From positions 86,596 to 150,595 of the forward strand of contig NZ_LXGN01000005.1 in assembly GCF_009372255.1 (NCBI RefSeq): a DNA stretch of 64,000 nucleotides. The letters are read 5' to 3'. The position numbers and the translations under genes are program-made. The notes below the pieces were generated by a model. It made no database searches and was not told the origin of the DNA. It saw only the letters and a list, made by a program, of their open reading frames with translations. This stretch comes from Acinetobacter guerrae. Lineage in GTDB: Bacteria > Pseudomonadota > Gammaproteobacteria > Pseudomonadales > Moraxellaceae. This document shows, piece after piece, positions 58,442-64,000 of the stretch (within the stretch, counting starts at the first letter, position 1; each line of letters begins with the position of its first letter).

Positions 58442-59998
58442 ATGACTATAACTTGGAACAATGGCTATCAAACAGAAGTTAATTATACCTATGGTTATTA
58501 TCGTGACTTAAGCCCCAACTATCAGCGGTTTTGTTTATTGCTCAATGGTGTTGATTGCCCAAGTTCTAGTGAAACACATCAACATTGTGAACTTGGTTTT
58601 GGACAAGGTGTCAGTATTAATATTCATGCAGCATCTAACGAAGGAACTTTTTGGGGAACAGACTTTAATCCAGCACACGCAGCGCATGCCAATCAAGTTG
58701 CAGAGCATAGCCAGACCGAACATAATTTTTATGATGATAGTTTTGAAGAACTTCTCAACAGAACTCATTTACCCATGTTCGATTCGATTAGCTTACATGG
58801 GATCTGGAGTTGGATCAGCTATGAAAACCAACTGATTATTTTAAAATTTATTCGCCAATATCTCAAACCTAATGGCGTTGTGTATATCAGTTATAACTGT
58901 GTGACTGGCTGGGCAGCGAATATGCCAATCCGAGAGTTATTTCATAGTCATTTTAAATTTAATAGCAAAAGTACTAACCCTATTCAGAAAGTAAAAGATG
59001 CATTGGATTTTAGTGAATCTTTACTCGCTCAAGATCCATTATTTGTAAAACGCCATCCGCACGCTCTATCAAAAGTCGGCGAATTAAAAAATCAGCATCC
59101 CAATTATCTGATTCATGAATATTTGAATCAGGACTGGCAGTGTTTCTCATTTCAGCAAGTAGTGCGGTTATTAGAAGAAATAAAACTAACCTATGCAGGT
59201 TCAAGTGACTTAAATACGCATCTGGATAATATTAATTTTTCACAGGAGCATCAGGACTTTTTAAATGCCATTGAGCATCCTATTTTTAAAGAACAATGTC
59301 GGGACTATTTTGCCAGTACGCAGTTTCGTCGTGATTTGTTTATTCGAGGTAAAAACTCACTCACCACGTTACAGACGCAAGAACGTTTAAGAAATACTGC
59401 TTTTATGTTACTAAGTGCACCTTCATTTTTACCTAAAGATATTGCGGGCTATTTGGGTACTTTTAATCTGATTGAAGAAATCTATCAACCACTTAGTCAA
59501 TATTTTCTAAACAATGAATATCGCCCACAAACCATACGCGAACTTGAGCAGGCATTACCTCAGCTTAATTATGCTCAGATTTTAAATGCTCTTGTCATCT
59601 TGTGTCATTTAGGCTTTGCTCAACCCTGTCAAAGCGTATCTCCAAGTGAAAAAGTAACTTCACAATGTCAGCAACTCAATCGTTACTTAATCGAACAAGC
59701 CAGTTTTCATCAAAATTATCAGGCACTAATTAGCCCATTGACTGGAATCGGAATACCTACCGAACATTTTCATCAGTTATTCTATCGCGCTCATTTTATT
59801 GATGGACTAAATACTGCAGAAGAATTTGCTCATTACGTTCAACAAGTTCTCAATCAATTAAACTGGTATGTTTTGGATGCGGATAAAAATACGATTAAGG
59901 ACCAAGAACAGAGCTTAAAAATCATCCAGAATAAAGCCTCAGATTTTCTCGCGGCAGATAAATTAAAAATCGCACAACAACTTAGACTGTTTGCTTAA
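58442..59998 (+). CDS. SAM-dependent methyltransferase with methyltransferase regulatory domain
   Basis: A 518-residue protein. The N-terminal half (about 25-180) is a class I methyltransferase: motif [16 protein letters not shown], acidic [14 protein letters not shown], and [13 protein letters not shown] and [10 protein letters not shown] later. The rest (about 200-500) corresponds to the regulatory domain found attached to such enzymes (PF10119 type), with [18 protein letters not shown] and [19 protein letters not shown]. The substrate of this family is not established. It is a solitary gene flanked by terminators. I am confident of the architecture, not of the function. Confidence 0.85.
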   Translation: MTITWNNGYQTEVNYTYGYYRDLSPNYQRFCLLLNGVDCPSSSETHQHCELGFGQGVSINIHAASNEGTFWGTDFNPAHAAHANQVAEHSQTEHNFYDDSFEELLNRTHLPMFDSISLHGIWSWISYENQLIILKFIRQYLKPNGVVYISYNCVTGWAANMPIRELFHSHFKFNSKSTNPIQKVKDALDFSESLLAQDPLFVKRHPHALSKVGELKNQHPNYLIHEYLNQDWQCFSFQQVVRLLEEIKLTYAGSSDLNTHLDNINFSQEHQDFLNAIEHPIFKEQCRDYFASTQFRRDLFIRGKNSLTTLQTQERLRNTAFMLLSAPSFLPKDIAGYLGTFNLIEEIYQPLSQYFLNNEYRPQTIRELEQALPQLNYAQILNALVILCHLGFAQPCQSVSPSEKVTSQCQQLNRYLIEQASFHQNYQALISPLTGIGIPTEHFHQLFYRAHFIDGLNTAEEFAHYVQQVLNQLNWYVLDADKNTIKDQEQSLKIIQNKASDFLAADKLKIAQQLRLFA

Positions 59999-60018
59999 AT
60001 AATCTGTTATATCCGTTT

Positions 60019-60050
60019 AGATCGGCTAAAATAAGGCCGATCTTTTTTAT
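60019..60050 (+). terminator. Terminator after the methyltransferase gene
   Basis: AGATCGGC (60019-60026) pairs with GCCGATCT (60036-60043) around a 9-nt loop and continues TTTTTATTTTT. It lies between the methyltransferase gene and aat. Confidence 0.75.
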
Positions 60051-60063
60051 TTTTACTCGCATC

Positions 60064-60789
60064 ATGTTGCTTCCATCCATGTATCTTTTTCCAGATCCCA
60101 TCGAATCTGACCCAGAAGGTCAAGGTCTGATTTGTATTGGTGCAGATCTGGAACCTTCCACGTTGTATGAAGCTTATACGCATGGATTATTTCCGTGGTT
60201 TAATGAAGGTGATCCCATTTGTTGGTGGTGTCCAGAACCACGCTGCATCATCTATCCTAATCGCTACAAACCAAGCAAAACCTTATTGCGCAACATGAAA
60301 AAGTTTGATTATCGTATTACCATTAATCAAGCTTTTGAACAGGTTATACGTTCGTGTGCCCTACCACGTAATTACACCAATGAAACATGGATTTCAGAAG
60401 ACATCGTCCAAGGTTATGTTGAACTGTTTCGAGAAGGCTATGGCTACAGTATTGAAGTTTGGGATCATCAGGAACTTATCGGCGGCTTATATGGTGTCAG
60501 TATTGGTCACGGTTGTTTTGGTGAGTCTATGTTCAGTCTACGTACCGATGTTTCCAAGATGGCATTTTACGCCTTAATGTTACTAGGACAAGAAAACCAA
60601 TTGGCTTGGGTCGATTGTCAACTGGTCAATGATCACCTACTCAGCTTAGGTGCCTGTACACTTTCTCGGCAGGAATATTTAAAATCGTTACAAGATGTAA
60701 TTATTCAGCCCCCTATCGATTGGAAAATTTATCAAGAGCGTGTATTTTCAAGTAAAACGGTTGCCGAAAATGCAAAGTTAATTGAATGA
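60064..60789 (+). CDS. aat: Leucyl/phenylalanyl-tRNA-protein transferase Aat
   Basis: A 241-residue enzyme that adds Leu or Phe to proteins with N-terminal Arg or Lys for ClpAP degradation. [57 protein letters not shown] and GCFGESMFS are family hallmarks. Start ATG at 60064 gives the usual FPDP-type N-terminus. The gene for the companion Bpt enzyme begins 22 bp downstream. Confidence 0.94.
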   Translation: MLLPSMYLFPDPIESDPEGQGLICIGADLEPSTLYEAYTHGLFPWFNEGDPICWWCPEPRCIIYPNRYKPSKTLLRNMKKFDYRITINQAFEQVIRSCALPRNYTNETWISEDIVQGYVELFREGYGYSIEVWDHQELIGGLYGVSIGHGCFGESMFSLRTDVSKMAFYALMLLGQENQLAWVDCQLVNDHLLSLGACTLSRQEYLKSLQDVIIQPPIDWKIYQERVFSSKTVAENAKLIE

Positions 60790-60811
60790 TAATAATTGAG
60801 GGACCAATAAT

Positions 60812-61627
60812 ATGAAATCTTATCATCCCAAGTCCCTGCTCAATGATTTGCAGTATTACATTACGCCGCCCCATGACTGTAGTTATCTGGAAAATAAATC
60901 TGCACGAATGGTATTTTTAGATCCGATTCACCGCATCGATATCGTCACCCTATCTGAACTTTCCCGTGTTGGATTTCGCCGTAGTGGTGATTTTGTTTAT
61001 CGTCCAGAATGTCATTTATGCCGCCAATGCTTGTCCTGTCGTGTTCCTGCCCATGATTTTCAAATGAATAGCGTACAAAAGAAAGCATGGAAACGTAATC
61101 AGGATTTGCAAATGCGGATCACACCAACCCATCAAGCACTCAAATTACACTATGACCTGTATGAACGTTATATCAATGAACGACATGCGGATGGTGACAT
61201 GTACCCACCTAGTCTGGATCAATTTGAAAAATTTTTAGTGCATAGTTGTACCGAAAGTTTTTTTATGGAACTCTGGAAAGATGATCAACTCATTTGTGTT
61301 TCAACCTGTGACATGATGGATGATGGCTTATCTGCGGTCTATACTTTTTTTGATCCAGACGAGAGTCGCCGCTCATTGGGTGTATTTGCAATTTTGAAGC
61401 AACTTGAATACGTCAGAGCGCTTAGTCTAGATTATCTCTATTTAGGCTATTGGGTGCCGCATTCACAAAAAATGAATTATAAATCGCAATATATTCCACT
61501 TGAATTACTACTAGATGGTCAATGGCGTAGACTCAATCGAGCTTTAAGTAGCGATGAAATACAACGCTTAGGAAATTCGTTGATGACGACACTGCCTTCC
61601 GAATGGAATAATTTGATCGTTGAATAA
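60812..61627 (+). CDS. bpt: Aspartate/glutamate leucyltransferase Bpt (ATE-type)
   Basis: A 271-residue tRNA-protein transferase that adds Leu to N-terminal Asp/Glu. The Cys-rich segment YRPECHLCRQCLSCRVPAHDF (about 66-86) and the C-terminal ATE domain (YTFFDPDESRRSLGVFAILKQLEYV, LGYWVPHSQKMNYKSQYIPLELL) are diagnostic. It is co-directional with aat, so both N-degron-making enzymes are expressed together. In other gammaproteobacteria infA often follows; here the next gene is convergent rimI. Confidence 0.92.
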   Translation: MKSYHPKSLLNDLQYYITPPHDCSYLENKSARMVFLDPIHRIDIVTLSELSRVGFRRSGDFVYRPECHLCRQCLSCRVPAHDFQMNSVQKKAWKRNQDLQMRITPTHQALKLHYDLYERYINERHADGDMYPPSLDQFEKFLVHSCTESFFMELWKDDQLICVSTCDMMDDGLSAVYTFFDPDESRRSLGVFAILKQLEYVRALSLDYLYLGYWVPHSQKMNYKSQYIPLELLLDGQWRRLNRALSSDEIQRLGNSLMTTLPSEWNNLIVE

Positions 61628-61654
61628 ATATTATCTACAACATTAAACAATGTG

Positions 61655-61685
61655 CTTTATTTAAATCAATTATTTAAATAAAGCC
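61655..61685. terminator. A+T-rich palindrome at the bpt/rimI junction
   Basis: GCTTTATTTAAAT (61655-61667) and ATTTAAATAAAGC (61673-61685) are perfect 13-bp complements around CAATT. It overlaps the last codons of rimI on the minus strand. A T run is missing, so it may terminate weakly or stabilise 3' ends. Confidence 0.4.
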
Positions 61686-62140
61686 GCAAAATCATCACTA
61701 CAACTTTTCACCATAATAATTGCATGCTCACGAGAACCGTCAGGTTTTGGATAATAATTCCGTCTTAAATCAATCTGATGAAACCCAATTTTTTCATATA
61801 ACTTAATTGCACCCAAATTACTTTCACGTACTTCTAAAAAAATCTGGACAGGATCATTTTTAAGTAATTGCAAGGATTTTTCTAAAAGTTGATAACCCAA
61901 GCCCTGTCCTTGATAATCTGGATGAATAGCCATTAATAACAAATTAGCTTCATCCACCACAGGCTGCAAAATACAAAAGCCTAAAATCTGATTTTGTTGT
62001 TCAATTACTGTACTCTGATAAGACGCAACTGATTCCAAAAATTGCTGTGTTGTCCATGGATGCGTTTGTACCTGCTTTTCAATTTGTGTAACAGCCTGAA
62101 CATCGTTGGGTTGCATGGAACGAATCATGATATGTTGCAT
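61670..62140 (-). CDS. rimI: Ribosomal protein bS18-alanine N-acetyltransferase RimI
   Basis: A 156-residue GNAT acetyltransferase that acetylates the N-terminal Ala of ribosomal protein S18. MQPNDVQAVTQIEKQVQTHPWTTQQFLES near the N-terminus and the acetyl-CoA motif IHPDYQGQGLGYQLLEKSLQLL (about 91-112), then LEVRESNLGAIKLYEKIGFHQIDLRRNYYP, are the RimI pattern. The substrate assignment rests on this match. Start ATG at 62140; another ATG follows at residue 5. Confidence 0.86.
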   Translation of the reverse strand: MQHIMIRSMQPNDVQAVTQIEKQVQTHPWTTQQFLESVASYQSTVIEQQNQILGFCILQPVVDEANLLLMAIHPDYQGQGLGYQLLEKSLQLLKNDPVQIFLEVRESNLGAIKLYEKIGFHQIDLRRNYYPKPDGSREHAIIMVKSCSDDFAALFK

Positions 62141-62201
62141 GTCAGCAGTTTAGACCACTAAAAAAAGAGTTTTGATGTTATAGAATACCAAGCTATAAAA
62201 A

Positions 62202-62222
62202 AAGGGCAATTCAATTGCCCTT
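62202..62222 (-). terminator. Terminator after the metal-dependent hydrolase gene
   Basis: AAGGGCAAT (62202-62210) pairs with ATTGCCCTT (62214-62222) around TCA; the minus strand continues with a T run. Confidence 0.75.
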
Positions 62223-62239
62223 AGCATAATGTTTAAACT

Positions 62240-63121
62240 TTATAATCCCAGTTTCGCTTTCCAGTCTTTTAGCAACTGTACTGTGTCTAAATCATTCGGA
62301 TGAAAACCAGGTTTAAAGTAAACCAGCATTTCACCCACCATGCCTGAAATAATACCTTTCGATGGGCTATAAGCATATTTATAAATCATTGCCAATTCTT
62401 TGAAATTGATCTTGTTATCTTCACTTAAAAGACGAACAACAAAAGAGGACTGAGTTAAAAAGATTGCGACCATTGCAACGACCAAGGCAGTATTACGCAA
62501 AGCATACGCTTTTAGACCATGACCAAAAATCCCTTCATAAACATCATACGCCACTGCTTTATGTTCATTTTCTTCAATCGCATGCCAGAGCCACATATAT
62601 TTCATAGTTTCATCTGTCATGAGTTCCTGAATATGTGGATTACGTAACAATTCAGAAGCAATCGTTGCAGTAAAATGTTCAAGAGCTGTGGTTGCGGTTA
62701 AATCTACCATTTCCTGTGTCATGCCAAAAGGTTTAACCACTTTGGCAAAGACTTTACGACCTGTCTGAATGACCACATTAGTCTGTTTTTCTAATTTGTT
62801 AACATCATGTCCATACTTTTGTGCAGAAGCATTAAAGCCAACATGTTCTTGAGTATGCATTGCTTCCTGACCAATGAAAGCACTAATCTCTTTTTGTAAG
62901 GCCTCATTATCTTTAATCGCAGGATGATAACGAACTGCACGAACAGAATCGATAAATAGTTTTTCACCATCTGGGAACAATGCAGATAATGCTGTCATAA
63001 AATGAGTTAGTCCTGCGGAACCATTCATCCAATACTCTGGCACATTATCAAAATCAAAGTTCATACGACGGACTGGAAAAGTTGCACCAGCACGATTTGA
63101 AATATTTACCTTAGCATTCAT
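62240..63121 (-). CDS. Predicted metal-dependent hydrolase (PF10118 type)
   Basis: A 293-residue protein of a family called metal-dependent hydrolase by fold prediction. Candidate metal ligands are in FIGQEAMHTQEHVGFN (about 82-97), TTALEHFTA (about 142-150) and WLWHAIEENEHKAVAYDVYEG (about 175-195), a carboxylate/histidine pattern like di-iron ferritin-like helices. One hydrophobic segment (about 206-226) could bind membranes. The N-terminus VRRMNFDFDNVPEYWMNG is family-typical. Substrate unknown. Confidence 0.8.
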   Translation of the reverse strand: MNAKVNISNRAGATFPVRRMNFDFDNVPEYWMNGSAGLTHFMTALSALFPDGEKLFIDSVRAVRYHPAIKDNEALQKEISAFIGQEAMHTQEHVGFNASAQKYGHDVNKLEKQTNVVIQTGRKVFAKVVKPFGMTQEMVDLTATTALEHFTATIASELLRNPHIQELMTDETMKYMWLWHAIEENEHKAVAYDVYEGIFGHGLKAYALRNTALVVAMVAIFLTQSSFVVRLLSEDNKINFKELAMIYKYAYSPSKGIISGMVGEMLVYFKPGFHPNDLDTVQLLKDWKAKLGL

Positions 63122-63351
63122 GCTTATTGCTCCTCAATGGCGATAGCACCATCAACATTTATTGTTTATTTTCTTGATTGTTATCATACGACATTGATAA
63201 AAAGGCTTAAGTGCAGTTAAGGACACAGAATTATCAGTTTGGGTCATAACGACAAAAAATAATGTTTAAAAATACTTTTTAAAAGCAAAATTAAAAAAGA
63301 ATAATCAAAATTTTGTTCTTAAATAAAAGAAAATGACTAAATTTCAGACAT

Positions 63352-63375
63352 AAAAAAACGCCCCAAACGGAGCGT
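63352..63375 (-). terminator. Terminator after tuf
   Basis: ACGCCCC (63358-63364) pairs with GGAGCGT (63369-63375), one G-U wobble, around AAAC; the minus strand continues TTTTTTT. Confidence 0.8.
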
Positions 63376-63393
63376 TCTTTTACTATAAAGTGA

Positions 63394-64000
63394 TTATGCA
63401 GTTACTTTCGCAACAACACCAGCACCTACAGTACGACCACCTTCACGAATCGCAAAACGTAGACCTGGGTCCATTGCGATCGGGTGGATTAATTCTACTG
63501 ACATTTCTACGTTGTCACCTGGCATTACCATTTCTACGCCTTCTTTCAACTGGATTGCACCAGTTACGTCAGTTGTACGGAAATAGAACTGTGGACGGTA
63601 ACCATTTAGGAATGGAGTATGACGACCACCTTCTTCTTTAGAAAGTACGTATACTTCTGCATCAAATTTAGTGTGTGGCTTGATCGCACCTGGTTTAGTC
63701 AATACTTGACCACGTTGTACGTCTTCACGCTTAGTACCACGTAACAACACACCACAGTTCTCGCCTGCACGACCTTCGTCAAGCAATTTACGGAACATTT
63801 CAACGCCAGTTACTGTTGTTACTTGCGTATCACGGATACCCACGATTTCAACTGATTCACCAACTTTAACGATACCTGATTCTACACGGCCTGTTACAAC
63901 TGTACCACGACCAGAAATAGAGAATACATCTTCGATTGGCATCAAGAATGCTTTGTCGATTGCACGCTCTGGCTCTGGGATATAAGAGTCAAGTGCAGCA
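63394..64000 (-). CDS. tuf: Elongation factor Tu, C-terminal part
   Basis: The frame is open to the window's right edge, so the gene starts beyond it; about 201 C-terminal residues are present. [38 protein letters not shown] is the start of domain 2, and domain 3 follows with [16 protein letters not shown] and [21 protein letters not shown]-Tu brings aminoacyl-tRNA to the ribosome. Codon use is strongly biased, as expected for a highly expressed gene. Many gammaproteobacteria carry two tuf copies. Confidence 0.97.
   Translation of the reverse strand, partial: AALDSYIPEPERAIDKAFLMPIEDVFSISGRGTVVTGRVESGIVKVGESVEIVGIRDTQVTTVTGVEMFRKLLDEGRAGENCGVLLRGTKREDVQRGQVLTKPGAIKPHTKFDAEVYVLSKEEGGRHTPFLNGYRPQFYFRTTDVTGAIQLKEGVEMVMPGDNVEMSVELIHPIAMDPGLRFAIREGGRTVGAGVVAKVTA

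Overview
The window looks like a piece of an Acinetobacter chromosome, probably not A. baumannii itself. The base composition is A+T-rich. Gene content and order fit the genus: a piuA/piuC pair, a pmrC-pmrA-pmrB operon, divergent fur/bamE, pilT-pilU, dut-algC-argB, minCDE, PA4642-type and OlsB-type genes, and a terminal tuf. Coding density is high. I see no phage, insertion sequence, CRISPR array, rRNA or tRNA. Names rest on motifs and family knowledge read by eye; no database search was possible.

Layout. 1-1.4 kb: end of a siderophore receptor plus piuC. 1.4-8.3 kb: an envelope-charge locus with two closely related PmrA/PmrB two-component pairs flanking a PAP2 phosphatase and the lipid A phosphoethanolamine transferase eptA/pmrC. 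8.4-9.7 kb: a divergent dmeF/dmeR-type metal efflux module with a visible operator. 9.9-14.9 kb: an OprD porin, an MFS transporter, a DapA-like aldolase and a divergent LysR regulator, a likely carboxylate uptake and catabolism cluster. 14.9-17.9 kb: two very small membrane proteins, an unrecognised 275-residue protein and a MocR regulator. 17.9-20.6 kb: emrAB efflux. 20.9-24.9 kb: thioesterase, hemB, thiO, a membrane protein, a candidate structured small RNA and an OsmC protein.

25-30 kb: sbcDC. 30-33.3 kb: transglutaminase-like protein, a HAD hydrolase interrupted by one stop codon, uppP and yggS. 33.4-39 kb: pilT-pilU, fur, bamE, rnfH with a membrane transporter-like gene, and a hemerythrin. 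39-46 kb (minus strand): glutamine amidotransferase, olsB, argB, algC, dut and rep. 46-53 kb: OmpA-like lipoprotein, acyltransferase, a voltage-sensor-like membrane protein, minCDE, a palindromic three-way-junction element, a PA4642-type protein, a LysE exporter and ppk2. 53-64 kb: ftsK, trxB, a methyltransferase with regulatory domain, the N-end-rule pair aat-bpt, rimI, a metal-dependent hydrolase and the 3' part of tuf.

Themes and best leads. Several genes act on envelope charge and lipid carriers (eptA, PAP2 phosphatase, duplicated PmrAB, olsB, uppP, YihG-like acyltransferase). The most interesting items not explained by ordinary annotation are the duplicated PmrAB locus with matching promoter motifs, the candidate RNA at 24307-24463, the three-way-junction element at 51001-51093 and the small-protein cluster at 14950-16165.
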